From Pseudomonadota bacterium (lineage in GTDB: Bacteria; Pseudomonadota; Gammaproteobacteria; Burkholderiales; Burkholderiaceae_F), in assembly GCA_023443095.1 (NCBI GenBank), contig JAEZVV010000124.1, positions 1-35,545 on the forward strand: a stretch of 35,545 nt of DNA. The letters run 5' to 3'. This document shows, piece by piece, positions 8,518-16,411 of the stretch (positions within the stretch are counted from its first letter, which is position 1; the number at the start of each line of letters is the position of its first letter). The position numbers and the translations under genes were made by a program. The notes below the pieces were generated by a model. It had not been told where the DNA came from and made no database searches. It was given only the letters and a program-made list of their open reading frames with translations.

Positions 8518-10473
8518 TCAGGCAGGCGGGCGGCTGCGGTAGAACTGCAGGGTTTGGCCGGCGGTCTGCGCGATCACCGACCGCTTGATCTTGCCCACCA
8601 CGTGCATCTCGCACGGCTTGCAGTCGAAGCGCAAAGTCAGTTTTTCCTTGCCGTTCTGAATCACGAGCGGTTCGGCGCGGATCGTCCCTTGTACGCCGGT
8701 CACGCCTTTGGCCTGCTTGGGGCAGAGCGACAGGCTCCAGCGCACGCAGTGTTTGGTGATCATCAGGCTGACTTCGCCTTCTTCCTCATGGCTTTCGTAG
8801 GCTGAATCAATCACCCGAACGCCGTGGCGGGCGTAGAAATCGTGCGCCTTGTGGTTGTAGACGTTGGCCAGGTAGCTGAGCGTCGTGTCGGGGTAGGGCG
8901 CCGGCGGTTCGGCCGGCGGCAGACGGTCCAGGCGGGGAAGGGCGGCCAGGCGCGCGGCCTCAAGCGCCTCAACCGCCGCGCGGCGCAAGCCGTTGGCCAG
9001 GCTGGCGGGAAAAAACGCCGGGGCAGGCCAGACGATGGCGACATCGAGCGGATGAAAGATGCTGGTGCCGAGCTTGGCCAGGTGTTCGCGCAGGCTGGCC
9101 TCGGCGCGTTCGGGGTCGCGCGAAGCCTCGACCGCATGAGCCTGTTCGACCCGCGCGCTGTGGCCGTCTTCGTCGGTGATGTCGAGGGCAAAGCCGGTAT
9201 CGGTCTGCTCGAAGCGTAGCCAGACCCCGATCCGGCGCTCGGCCGATTTCTTGGCTAGCAGCCGGTCCCAGGCCAGGTCGCGGTTGCGAGCAAGCTCCGC
9301 GCCGACGCGCAGGTCGCGGTAATTCTCCAGCGACTCGGCGGGGTAAATCCGCCAACCGCCGGCTATCGCTTCTGCGCGATTCGCCTGCACTCCGACCAGT
9401 TCCTTCTGCAGGTCCCAGTAGGTCAGGCCGTCGCCGTTGGCGACGGCTTGGTCGGTGGCGATCTCGAACCAGCCGGGGCCGAGCCGGGTGAGGGTTCCCA
9501 AAGGCAGACCGGCGTGTTTGGGCGTATCGAAGGCGCCGATGTCGGGCTGGCGGCCGTTGACGAAATAATCGGTGGAGCCGCGGTTGAAGTTGCGTTCGGG
9601 GTCCGGCGCGAAACTGAACTGGCAGTGCCCGCTCGACGCCGCGCGCAGCTCGGGCCGCCGCTCGAGGATGCCGTCGAGCAACTGGCGGTAGTGGGCCGTG
9701 ATGTTTTTCACGTAACCCATGTCCTTATAGCGGCCTTCGATCTTGAAGCTGGAGACGCCGGCGTCGATCAGTGCATCCAGGTTGGCCGACTGGTTGTTGT
9801 CTTTCATCGACAGGACGTGCTGGTCGTGGGCGACGATCCGCCCCTGGCCGTCAGTCACCGTATAGGGCAGGCGGCAGGCCTGCGAGCAGTCGCCTCGGTT
9901 GGCGCTGCGACCGGTCTGGGCGTGGCTGACGTAACACTGGCCGCTGTAGGCCACGCACAAGGCGCCGTGGATGAAAAACTCGATCTTGGCGCGATCGAGC
10001 ACGGCAGCAACATTGCGGATCTGTGCCAGGTCGAGCTCGCGCGCCAGAACAAGCTGAGACAGGCCTGCGTCCTGCAGGAATCTGGCCTTGGCCGGGGTGC
10101 GGATGTCGCACTGGGTCGAGGCATGCAGTTGGATCGGCGGCAGATCGAGCTCGAGCAGGCCCATGTCCTGGATGATCAGGGCGTCGGCACCGGCTTCGTA
10201 GACCTGGCGCACCATCGTGCGGGCGTCCTCCAGCTCGTCGTCGCGCAGGATGGTGTTGAGCGTGACAAAGATGCGAGCGCCATAGCGGTGGGCGTGGCGG
10301 GTCAGCCGCTCGATCTCGGCAACCTCGTTGCCCGCGCCCGCACGCGCACCGAAGGACGGACCGCCGATATAGACGGCATCGGCACCATGGTTGATGGCTT
10401 CGATGCCGATCTCGGCAGTGCGCGCCGGGGCGAGCAGTTCCAGGGAAGAGCGGTCGAGCAGGCTGTGACTCAT
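8518..10473 (-). CDS. rlhA: U32-family 23S rRNA C2501 hydroxylase RlhA (YdcP)
   Basis: Member of peptidase family U32 that is now known as an RNA-modifying group; the full-length match is to E. coli RlhA (YdcP), which makes 5-hydroxycytidine at 23S rRNA 2501. The protein has 651 residues against about 653. The N-terminal TIM-barrel half contains HGADAVYIGGPSFGAR and LHASTQCDIRT. The conserved cysteine core is CVAYSGQCY...GDCSQACRLPY (roughly residues 170-200), expected to hold an iron-sulfur cluster. The C-terminal region has the paired motifs NVYNHKA and FDCKPCEMHVVGKIK. ATG 10473 (MSHSLL) is preferred over ATG 10497 because GGA sits 6 nt upstream. It is preceded by an AT-rich region with an inverted repeat. 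Confidence 0.92.
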   Translation of the reverse strand: MSHSLLDRSSLELLAPARTAEIGIEAINHGADAVYIGGPSFGARAGAGNEVAEIERLTRHAHRYGARIFVTLNTILRDDELEDARTMVRQVYEAGADALIIQDMGLLELDLPPIQLHASTQCDIRTPAKARFLQDAGLSQLVLARELDLAQIRNVAAVLDRAKIEFFIHGALCVAYSGQCYVSHAQTGRSANRGDCSQACRLPYTVTDGQGRIVAHDQHVLSMKDNNQSANLDALIDAGVSSFKIEGRYKDMGYVKNITAHYRQLLDGILERRPELRAASSGHCQFSFAPDPERNFNRGSTDYFVNGRQPDIGAFDTPKHAGLPLGTLTRLGPGWFEIATDQAVANGDGLTYWDLQKELVGVQANRAEAIAGGWRIYPAESLENYRDLRVGAELARNRDLAWDRLLAKKSAERRIGVWLRFEQTDTGFALDITDEDGHSARVEQAHAVEASRDPERAEASLREHLAKLGTSIFHPLDVAIVWPAPAFFPASLANGLRRAAVEALEAARLAALPRLDRLPPAEPPAPYPDTTLSYLANVYNHKAHDFYARHGVRVIDSAYESHEEEGEVSLMITKHCVRWSLSLCPKQAKGVTGVQGTIRAEPLVIQNGKEKLTLRFDCKPCEMHVVGKIKRSVIAQTAGQTLQFYRSRPPA

Positions 10474-10520
10474 CCTTGATCCGTGAGGCAAATGCATATG
10501 AATCTGAAAATTTGAGTTGA

Positions 10521-10536
10521 CATAATATGCATTATG
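10521..10536. promoter_or_regulatory. Operator-like inverted repeat upstream of rlhA
   Basis: CATAAT-ATGC-ATTATG is a 6-bp-arm inverted repeat, about 48-63 bp before the rlhA start. It sits inside the most AT-rich stretch of the neighbourhood. The symmetry extends imperfectly outward to TTG on the left and CAA on the right. It overlaps the stop codon of the upstream ankyrin gene (10532-10534). It could be a repressor or activator site for rlhA; the regulator is unknown. Confidence 0.4.
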
Positions 10537-11179
10537 CGCAATCAGGTATAGCTAGCTTCTTGGCCAGCCTCTCGTGACCTGCGTTGCGGGCAAAATCGGC
10601 CGCACTCAGGCCGCGGTCGGTGCAGAGATCGATTTTGGCTTTCGCCGCAAGCAAGGCATTGACCACCTCGGTCTGGTTTTCCCGTGCCGCCATCATCAGC
10701 GGTGTCACGCCGGCCGTCGTGCGGGCATCCACCGTCGCGCCCTTGCTGATCAGAAGCTGGGTGATAGCGACATCGCCGCCGCTGGCGGCGTAATGCAGCG
10801 CGGTCCAGCCGCTGTGTTTGAGCTGCGCGCCGCGTTCGAGCAGTTGCCGCACGATGGCTCCGTTGCCATGAAGGGCGGCGAGCATCAGCGCGGTCTCGCC
10901 GCTCGGGCCTGCTTGATCGGGCTTGAGCCCGGGGGCCTCGAGCAGCACCTTGGTGACTTCCTTCGAGCGCTCGCGCAAGGCCGCAACCAGGGCTGGATCG
11001 CCGTTGGTCGCCACGGTATTGGGGTCCATGCCCTTGGCGAGCAAGGCCGACAGCGCGCGGCCGTTGTCGCGCCGCATGGCATCCCAGAAGTCGGAATACG
11101 CGTCGGCGTGGGCGGACGGAATCCAGGCAAACAAGCTCATGGCCAGCGCGGCAAAACCTTGAACAAACCTCGAATCCAT
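10532..11179 (-). CDS. Exported ankyrin-repeat protein
   Basis: A 215-residue protein with a signal peptide (cleavage near SAHADA, about residue 26) followed by four to five ankyrin repeats. Consensus pieces are GETALMLAALHGNGAIVRQLLERGA, WTALHYAASGG and VTPLMMAARE, each cited in part. It probably acts as a periplasmic protein-binding scaffold; bacterial relatives such as AnkB have been linked to oxidative-stress protection, but nothing here fixes the partner. AAGGA lies about 10 nt before ATG 11179. It follows tatD by only 15 bp on the same strand, so it is probably the last gene of the mltG-tmk-holB-pilZ-tatD unit. Confidence 0.82.
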   Translation of the reverse strand: MDSRFVQGFAALAMSLFAWIPSAHADAYSDFWDAMRRDNGRALSALLAKGMDPNTVATNGDPALVAALRERSKEVTKVLLEAPGLKPDQAGPSGETALMLAALHGNGAIVRQLLERGAQLKHSGWTALHYAASGGDVAITQLLISKGATVDARTTAGVTPLMMAARENQTEVVNALLAAKAKIDLCTDRGLSAADFARNAGHERLAKKLAIPDCA

Positions 11180-11194
11180 CTTAAATATCCTTCC

Positions 11195-11956
11195 TTAGAC
11201 CTTGAAAAGACGGAGAAAATTTCTTGTAGTTGCTTGTGCAACCTGGACAGGTTCCAGGCCTTTGAGGGCCGCGATCTTGGCCGCGACATGCGGCACCAGC
11301 GAGGGTTCGTTGCGTTTGCCGCGGTGGGGCACCGGCGCCAGATAAGGCGAATCGGTTTCGATCAGAAGACGGTCGAGCGGCACTTGACGCGCTACTTCGT
11401 GCAACTCGTGCGCGCTTTTGAAAGTGACGATACCCGAGAGCGATATGTGGAACCCCAGTGCCAGCGCCCGTTCGGCAACGGCCAGGCTCTCGGTGAAGCA
11501 ATGCATCACGCCACCGACCGCGCCGGCGCCCTCCTCTTCCATCAGGCGCAGCGTGTCGTCCGCCGCCGCCCGGGTGTGGATGATCAGCGGTTTGCCGGTC
11601 TCGCGCGCGGCCCGGATATGGGTGCGGAAGCGCTCGCGCTGCCACTCGAGCGGTTCGCTCAGGCGGTAGTAGTCGAGGCCGGTCTCGCCGATCGCGACCA
11701 CCTTGGGATGGTCGGCCAGGGCCACGAGGCGAGCCACATCGGGCTCGTCAATGTCTTGGTAGTCGGGATGGACGCCGACCGAAGCCCAGATGTTGGGGTG
11801 GCGCTCGGCCAGCGCCAGCACCTGCGGAAACTCTTCGAGCGTGACGCAGACGTTGAGCGCTGCCTCGACCTGCGCGGTCGACATGCGCTCGAGCAGGCTG
11901 GCCTCCTCGCTCGCGAAATCGGGGAAACTGAGATGGCAGTGAGAATCGATGTACAT
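11195..11956 (-). CDS. tatD: TatD-family metal-dependent hydrolase/deoxyribonuclease
   Basis: Cytosolic TIM-barrel metallo-hydrolase of the TatD/YcfH type, 253 residues. It begins MYIDSHCHLSFPDF, whose HxH binds the first metal. Later ligands are visible as E in GETGLDYYR, H in LIIHTRAA, H in MHCFTE and D in IETDSPYLAP. Family members have 3'-5' exonuclease activity and D-aminoacyl or related hydrolase roles have been proposed. ATG 11956 is chosen over a TTG 6 nt upstream. A perfect 20-bp palindrome ends 8 nt before this ATG. The gene lies downstream of pilZ as in Pseudomonas aeruginosa. Confidence 0.92.
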   Translation of the reverse strand: MYIDSHCHLSFPDFASEEASLLERMSTAQVEAALNVCVTLEEFPQVLALAERHPNIWASVGVHPDYQDIDEPDVARLVALADHPKVVAIGETGLDYYRLSEPLEWQRERFRTHIRAARETGKPLIIHTRAAADDTLRLMEEEGAGAVGGVMHCFTESLAVAERALALGFHISLSGIVTFKSAHELHEVARQVPLDRLLIETDSPYLAPVPHRGKRNEPSLVPHVAAKIAALKGLEPVQVAQATTRNFLRLFKV

Positions 11957-11963
11957 CGGCAAA

Positions 11964-11983
11964 CACCACCCCGCGGGGTGGTG
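11964..11983. promoter_or_regulatory. Perfect 20-bp palindrome over the tatD ribosome-binding region
   Basis: CACCACCCCGCGGGGTGGTG is identical to its reverse complement. In the tatD mRNA it would occupy about -8 to -27 from the ATG. The GGGGTGG arm is the only Shine-Dalgarno-like sequence there. It could act as an attenuating hairpin between pilZ and tatD, as a translational block, or as a DNA operator. Confidence 0.5.
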
Positions 11984-12001
11984 ACTCGAACGCGGCAGCG
12001 T

Positions 12002-12385
12002 TCAGAGAGTGTGAGTCGCCCGGGCCGACTTGAGAGCGCCGCCCAGGATGTCTTCGATGCGCTTACGGGCGCCGATTCCGGTTTCGTCGGCCGGAAAGTG
12101 GACGCCGATCCCGGGCGTGGTGCGGCCGCCAGCGGCGGTGCTGAGCCAGACCACCCGGCCAGCGACCGGGATCCGGGTCGGGTCGTCCATCAGCGTCAGG
12201 ATCAGATAAACCTCGTCGCCCAGCTGGTAGCTGCGGTTGGTCGGAACGAAGATGCCGCCGTTCTTGAGGTAGGGCATGTAGGCGGCGTAGAGCGCTGCCT
12301 TTTCGCGGATCGCCAGGGAAAGCACCGCCGGGCGGCCGGCGGCCGGAGCGGTGGGGTTAGGCGTGGCGTGGCTGGCTTCGCTCAT
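12002..12385 (-). CDS. pilZ: Type IV pilus assembly protein PilZ
   Basis: A 127-residue PilZ-domain protein required in pseudomonads for type IV pilus assembly. The sequence follows the founding PilZ rather than the c-di-GMP receptor class: LSLAIREKAALYAAYMPYLKNGGIF near the N-terminus (given in part), YQLGDEVYLILTLMD, RIPVAGRVVW, GIGVHF and a GALKS...THTL end. The RxxxR and (D/N)xSxxG motifs that bind c-di-GMP are absent, as in P. aeruginosa PilZ. Its ATG overlaps the holB stop as ATGA, so it is coupled to holB. This implies a piliated host, although no other pilus genes lie in the window. Confidence 0.93.
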   Translation of the reverse strand: MSEASHATPNPTAPAAGRPAVLSLAIREKAALYAAYMPYLKNGGIFVPTNRSYQLGDEVYLILTLMDDPTRIPVAGRVVWLSTAAGGRTTPGIGVHFPADETGIGARKRIEDILGGALKSARATHTL

Positions 12386-13437
12386 GGGGTGTCCTGTGGC
12401 TGCTGCGCCAACGCTGCCGCATAGGCGAGCAAGGCGCGCTCGACGGCCAAGCGAGCATTGAGCGGGTGGGCGCTGGTGGCACGCATCTGCGCCAGTTCCA
12501 TAGCCCAGGTCATCAAAGCCGCGGCCGAGGTCTTCTGCGCGATCCGCGATAGCGGTTGCGCGTGCCTCGGATAATAACGAAGCTGCACCCCGCAACGCGA
12601 GGCGAGCAAGTCCCAGGACCAGCGCTGCAACAACGTGATCGCGGGAGTCAGGGCAATGTCCTTGGGGATCGCCGCCGCGATGTCGGCCGCAGCCAGCGCC
12701 GCGCCGCGCTCGAGCAGCCCGAGCAGGGCCCGTTTGAGCGCCGGCTCCAGCCCATGGCGCTCGTCGTCGCCCTCGAGCGCCGCCAACGGCGCACCGCCCG
12801 CTTCGGCGAGCCGTTCCTCGGGAGTCTCGACGCCTTGCTCCCGCAGCCAGGCCAGAGCCTGCGCCGGGCTGGGTGGCGCCACCCGCAGCAGGCGGCAGCG
12901 CGAGCGGACCGTCGGCAGGACCGCGTCGATGTCGTCGGCCACCAGCACGAACAAGGCGCCGGCGGGCGGCTCCTCGAGCATCTTCAAGAGGCTGCTCGCC
13001 GCCTCGGTGTTCATCATCTCGGCCGGCGCCAGCACCACGATGCGAGAGCCGCCGCGGTGCGAGGTGATGGCGAGGAACTCGTCGAGCTCGCGCACCTGGT
13101 CGATGCGGATTACCCGGCTCGCCTTGGCCGCCTTCGCGCCGCCTTCGGATTCGGCCTCGGTCTCGTCGGCGCGGGCGACAGCGTCGGCCGCAGGCACGAC
13201 CAGACGCAGGTCGGGGTGGTTGTCGGCAAGTAGCAGCTGGCAGCCGGTGCAGCGGCCGCAGGCATGGCCGTCGGCCTGGGGCGATTCACACAGCTGCGCT
13301 GCTGCCCAGGCCATCGCCAGCTGGCGTTTGCCGATGCCGCGCGGGCCAAACAGCAGCAAGGCGTGCGGAACCCTGCCGCGCAGCGCTGCCAGGCTGGCCC
13401 AGGTCGCCTCCTGCCAGGGGAAGGTCGTCAGTTCCAT
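12382..13437 (-). CDS. holB: DNA polymerase III delta' subunit
   Basis: Clamp-loader subunit of the replicative polymerase, 351 residues. It has an AAA+ fold with a P-loop-like GPRGIGKRQLA at about residue 31, a zinc-binding set of four cysteines (CESPQADGHACGRCTGC, about residues 50-66), and the SRC arginine-finger-region motif (TVRSRCR). Between the zinc module and the VIRIDQVREL helix there is an Ala/Glu-rich low-complexity insert (ADETEAESEGGAKAAKA). ATG 13437 overlaps the tmk stop by 10 bp. It lies second to last of the cell-envelope/replication gene string. Confidence 0.93.
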   Translation of the reverse strand: MELTTFPWQEATWASLAALRGRVPHALLLFGPRGIGKRQLAMAWAAAQLCESPQADGHACGRCTGCQLLLADNHPDLRLVVPAADAVARADETEAESEGGAKAAKASRVIRIDQVRELDEFLAITSHRGGSRIVVLAPAEMMNTEAASSLLKMLEEPPAGALFVLVADDIDAVLPTVRSRCRLLRVAPPSPAQALAWLREQGVETPEERLAEAGGAPLAALEGDDERHGLEPALKRALLGLLERGAALAAADIAAAIPKDIALTPAITLLQRWSWDLLASRCGVQLRYYPRHAQPLSRIAQKTSAAALMTWAMELAQMRATSAHPLNARLAVERALLAYAAALAQQPQDTP

Positions 13438-14036
13438 GTTGCGAAGCGCGCCGCCAGATCGGCACTGATGGCTTGCGGTGCGCGAGTGCTGTCGAGCACC
13501 AGGAAACGCGCCGGATCGGCCGCGGCGCGTTCGAGATAGACCTGGCGCACCCGTTCGAAGAACTCGCATTGCTCGGCTTCGAACTTGTCGGCGGCGCGCG
13601 CGCGCGCCAGCCGTTCGGCTGCAATTGCCGGGGGCAGGTCGAAGAGGAGGGTCAGGTCGGGCTGCAGATCCGGGTGCACCCAGTGTTCGAGCCGGGCGAT
13701 CAGTTCGCGCGGAAGCTGGCGGCCGCCCGCCTGGTAGGCGTAGGTCGCGTCTGTGAAGCGGTCGCACAGGACCCAGGCGCCGCGGGCGAGCGCGGGGCGG
13801 ATCACGCGCTCGAGGTGTTCGGCGCGGGCAGCAAAGACCAGCAGGGTTTCGGTGGCCGGCGCCATCGGGGTGTGCAGGAACAGCTCGCGCAGGGTTTCTC
13901 CCAGCGGGGTGCCGCCGGGCTCCCGGGTGAGAACGACCTCGATCCCGCGCGCTTCAAGCGCTGCGGCCACGGTGGCGATCTGCGTGCTTTTGCCGGCGCC
14001 GTCGATGCCTTCGAAGGTGATGAAGCGGCCTCGCAT
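13428..14036 (-). CDS. tmk: Thymidylate kinase
   Basis: Phosphorylates dTMP to dTDP in dTTP synthesis; 202 residues, normal for the family. Visible features are the P-loop FEGIDGAGKST (residues 8-18), LTREPGGTPLGE, the DRF(TDATYAYQ) substrate motif near residue 93, and the LID stretch RARAADKFEAE. The start ATG 14036 shares one base with the mltG stop (TGATG), indicating coupling by reinitiation. The frame is open far upstream, antisense to other genes, but that part has no family features. Confidence 0.95.
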   Translation of the reverse strand: MRGRFITFEGIDGAGKSTQIATVAAALEARGIEVVLTREPGGTPLGETLRELFLHTPMAPATETLLVFAARAEHLERVIRPALARGAWVLCDRFTDATYAYQAGGRQLPRELIARLEHWVHPDLQPDLTLLFDLPPAIAAERLARARAADKFEAEQCEFFERVRQVYLERAAADPARFLVLDSTRAPQAISADLAARFATWN

Positions 14037-15031
14037 CAACGCCCCCGCTGGAACTTGTCGACCGCCCGGTTGTGCTCGCCGAGGTTGTCGGAAAAATGCG
14101 AACTGCCGTCGCCGCGGGCGACGAAGTAGAGCTTGTTCGAGGGCGGAGGGTTGAGCGTGGCGGCAATCGCCGCGCGCCCGGGCGCCGCGATCGGCGACGG
14201 CGGCAGGCCGCCGCGGGTATAGGTGTTGTACGGGGTGTCGGTCACCAGGTCCTTCTTGCGCAGGTTGCCGTCGAACTTTTCGCCCAGGCCGTAGATCACG
14301 GTCGGGTCGGTCTGCAGCGGCATGCCGATCTTGAGCCGGTTGATGAAGACGCTCGCCACCAGCGGACGCTCGTCGGCACGGCCGGTCTCCTTCTCGACGA
14401 TCGAGGCCAGGATCAAGGCCTCGTAAGGCGAGGCCAGGGGCAGGCCGGGAGTTCGCTTGTCCCAGGCCTCGGCCAGGATCTTCTTCTGCGCACGATAGGC
14501 CTGGCGGTAGAGGTCGAGGTCGCTCGAGCCCGGCGCAAACACATAGGTGTCGGGCGCGAACAGGCCTTCGGCGCGGGTCTCGGTCGCGCCGATCGCCGCC
14601 AGCAGCTGGGCCTCGTCCATCTTGGCCGAGTCCTGCCGCAGGTCGGCCACCTGTGCCAGCCGGGCGCGCAGCTCGCGCAGGTTGGTGCCTTCGACCACGG
14701 TGAACTTCGCCGGCAAAACATCGCCGTTGCGCAGCTGTTCGAGCAGCGACGCCAGGGTGGCGCCCTGCTCCACCGCGTAACGGCCGGCGCGCAGGCTCTT
14801 GGTGGCATCGGTCAGACGCGCCAGCCAGACGAAGACCGGGCTGCTCAGGCCGACTCCCGCCGCCTGCGCCTGAGTCGCGATGGTCCGCGCCGAGGCGCCG
14901 GCTGGCACCGTGAACTCGACGCGCGGCGCGGCCAGGGCGAGCGGGCGCATCGCCACGTACCACCATCCCGCCAGAGCGGCGAGCAGAACGATGGCGAGCA
15001 GCCAGCGCAGGATACGAAGAGGGGATTTCAC
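14036..15031 (-). CDS. mltG: Endolytic murein transglycosylase MltG (YceG)
   Basis: Inner-membrane peptidoglycan lytic transglycosylase that cuts nascent glycan strands and helps set chain length. The protein has 331 residues with one N-terminal membrane helix (about residues 8-28) and a periplasmic YceG domain. The catalytic glutamate is in ALILASIVEKET; other family signatures are EGLFAPDTY, QTDPTVIYGLG and SPYNTY-like TPYNTYTRGGLPPSPI. The start is GTG 15031. It is first of the mltG-tmk-holB-pilZ-tatD string and divergent from ygfZ, with a 68-bp gap. Confidence 0.94.
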   Translation of the reverse strand: MKSPLRILRWLLAIVLLAALAGWWYVAMRPLALAAPRVEFTVPAGASARTIATQAQAAGVGLSSPVFVWLARLTDATKSLRAGRYAVEQGATLASLLEQLRNGDVLPAKFTVVEGTNLRELRARLAQVADLRQDSAKMDEAQLLAAIGATETRAEGLFAPDTYVFAPGSSDLDLYRQAYRAQKKILAEAWDKRTPGLPLASPYEALILASIVEKETGRADERPLVASVFINRLKIGMPLQTDPTVIYGLGEKFDGNLRKKDLVTDTPYNTYTRGGLPPSPIAAPGRAAIAATLNPPPSNKLYFVARGDGSSHFSDNLGEHNRAVDKFQRGR

Positions 15032-15046
15032 GGATCTGGACTTCTT

Positions 15047-15075
15047 TGTGGGACCATCTGTACATCCATAATAAA
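15047..15075 (+). promoter_or_regulatory. Candidate sigma-70 promoter for ygfZ
   Basis: TTGTGG (15047-15052) and TAATAA (15070-15075) are separated by 17 bp, 24 bp before the ygfZ ATG. The region is AT-rich relative to surroundings. The hexamers are only partial matches, so this is a candidate. Confidence 0.35.
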
Positions 15076-15099
15076 GGCCCGCTCCAGGACTGCTTTGTC

Positions 15100-16098
15100 A
15101 TGACCGCAGAATCACTGACTTCCACCGCACTCCGCGCCGGCGCATGGACCGCTCCGGCCGACCAACTCGCCGCCCTCGCCACGGCTCCGGCGCTGGTCCG
15201 CCTCGAAGAACTCGGGGTGATCGCCGTCTCGGGCGAAGACGCGCCCAAGTTCCTGCAAGGCCAGCTCACCAACGACGTGCTCGAGCTTGCCGAGCGCTTC
15301 ACCCTCAACGGCTATTGCACCGCCAAGGGACGGCTGATCGCGAGCTTCCATCAGTGGCGCGACGCCGATTCGATCTACCTGCAGCTGCCGCGCGAGACCC
15401 TGCCCGCGGTGATGAAGCGCCTGAGCATGTTTGTCCTGCGCTCCAAGGTGAAGCTGGCCGATGTTTCCGACAGCATCGCCTGCCATGGCCTGCTCGGTCA
15501 GGGCGCGGCGGCGGCGCTGGCCGCGGCCGGAATCGCTGCGCCGCAAGCGGCCTGGGACTCGGTCCAGGCCGGCGCGACGCGGATCGCCCGCCTGCCCGCA
15601 GCGCCGGGCGCGGCCGAACGCTTCCTTCTGCTTGGCCCCCTGCCCGCCGGGCTCGCCGCCCTGCCCCCGGCCGATGCTGGCGTGTGGTGGTGGAGCGAGG
15701 TCGACGCCGCCGTGCCCACGGTGTTTGCCGCCACCCAGGAGAAGTTCGTCCCGCAGATGATCAACTTCGAAGTCCTGGGCGGGGTCAACTTCAAGAAGGG
15801 CTGCTACCCCGGCCAGGAAGTCGTCGCCCGCAGCCAGTACCTCGGCAAACTTCGGCGGCGCATGGCCGTGGCCCACGTGGCCGCGGAATCGGTGGCGGCC
15901 GCGGCCGATGTCTACGCCGGCGCCGATCCGGTCGGCACGGTGGTGATGGCTGCCGCCGCGCCGCAAGGTGGCTTCGACCTCTTGTTCGAATCGCCGGTCG
16001 AGCAGCAGCTCGACGCTCGTCTGCACCTCGGTGCGGCCGACGGCCCGCTACTGAACCTGCGCCCCCTGCCCTACGAGATCTTCGACCCCACCGCGTGA
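15100..16098 (+). CDS. ygfZ: Folate-binding iron-sulfur cluster repair protein YgfZ
   Basis: A GcvT-like, tetrahydrofolate-binding protein that helps assemble or repair iron-sulfur enzymes such as MiaB; 332 residues. The signature K-G-C-Y-x-G-Q-E is present as FKKGCYPGQEVVAR (around residue 235), including the conserved cysteine. The upstream LQGQLTNDV and KGRLIASF segments fit the GcvT N-terminal fold. ATG 15100 is chosen over an upstream in-frame TTG. The neighbouring DUF4936 gene starts 13 bp downstream and is probably co-transcribed. Confidence 0.92.
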   Translation: MTAESLTSTALRAGAWTAPADQLAALATAPALVRLEELGVIAVSGEDAPKFLQGQLTNDVLELAERFTLNGYCTAKGRLIASFHQWRDADSIYLQLPRETLPAVMKRLSMFVLRSKVKLADVSDSIACHGLLGQGAAAALAAAGIAAPQAAWDSVQAGATRIARLPAAPGAAERFLLLGPLPAGLAALPPADAGVWWWSEVDAAVPTVFAATQEKFVPQMINFEVLGGVNFKKGCYPGQEVVARSQYLGKLRRRMAVAHVAAESVAAAADVYAGADPVGTVVMAAAAPQGGFDLLFESPVEQQLDARLHLGAADGPLLNLRPLPYEIFDPTA

Positions 16099-16111
16099 GC
16101 AAGGCGGCGCC

Positions 16112-16393
16112 ATGGAACACTGGTACGTCTATTTCAAGCTCCCAGCCGCCGAAGCCCCCGTGGTGGCGCAACACATCCGCACCATGCAGGGCGCACTCGC
16201 GGCCGCCAGCGGCGTGCACGGCCGGCTGGTCCGCCGCGTCGATGGGGACGAGACCCTCACCCTGATGGAGGTCTACGAAAAAATCGCCGATCCGCAGGCG
16301 TTCGAGGCCTTGCTTGCCGATGCCAGCGACCACGCCGGCCTGGCGCCGGCTCTGGTCGCTTCGCGCCGCATTGAACGTTTCCGCGAGCTGTAA
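16112..16393 (+). CDS. DUF4936 family protein
   Basis: Small 93-residue protein that I recognise as the DUF4936 family, common beside ygfZ and NRDE genes in betaproteobacteria. The sequence (HWYVYFKL at the start, HGRLVRRVDG in the middle, SRRIERFREL at the end) suggests a compact ferredoxin-like alpha/beta fold, similar in style to dimeric antibiotic-monooxygenase-like or stress barrels. It has no signal or membrane segment. Function unknown. It lies between ygfZ and the NRDE gene with gaps of 13 and 18 bp, so all three probably share a transcript. Confidence 0.8.
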   Translation: MEHWYVYFKLPAAEAPVVAQHIRTMQGALAAASGVHGRLVRRVDGDETLTLMEVYEKIADPQAFEALLADASDHAGLAPALVASRRIERFREL

Positions 16394-16411
16394 GCGAGCT
16401 CAGCCGCCGCC

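Noticed and set aside
10574..12424. 616-codon plus-strand open frame
   Set aside because: It is antisense to the ankyrin, tatD and pilZ genes, all of which have recognisable families.
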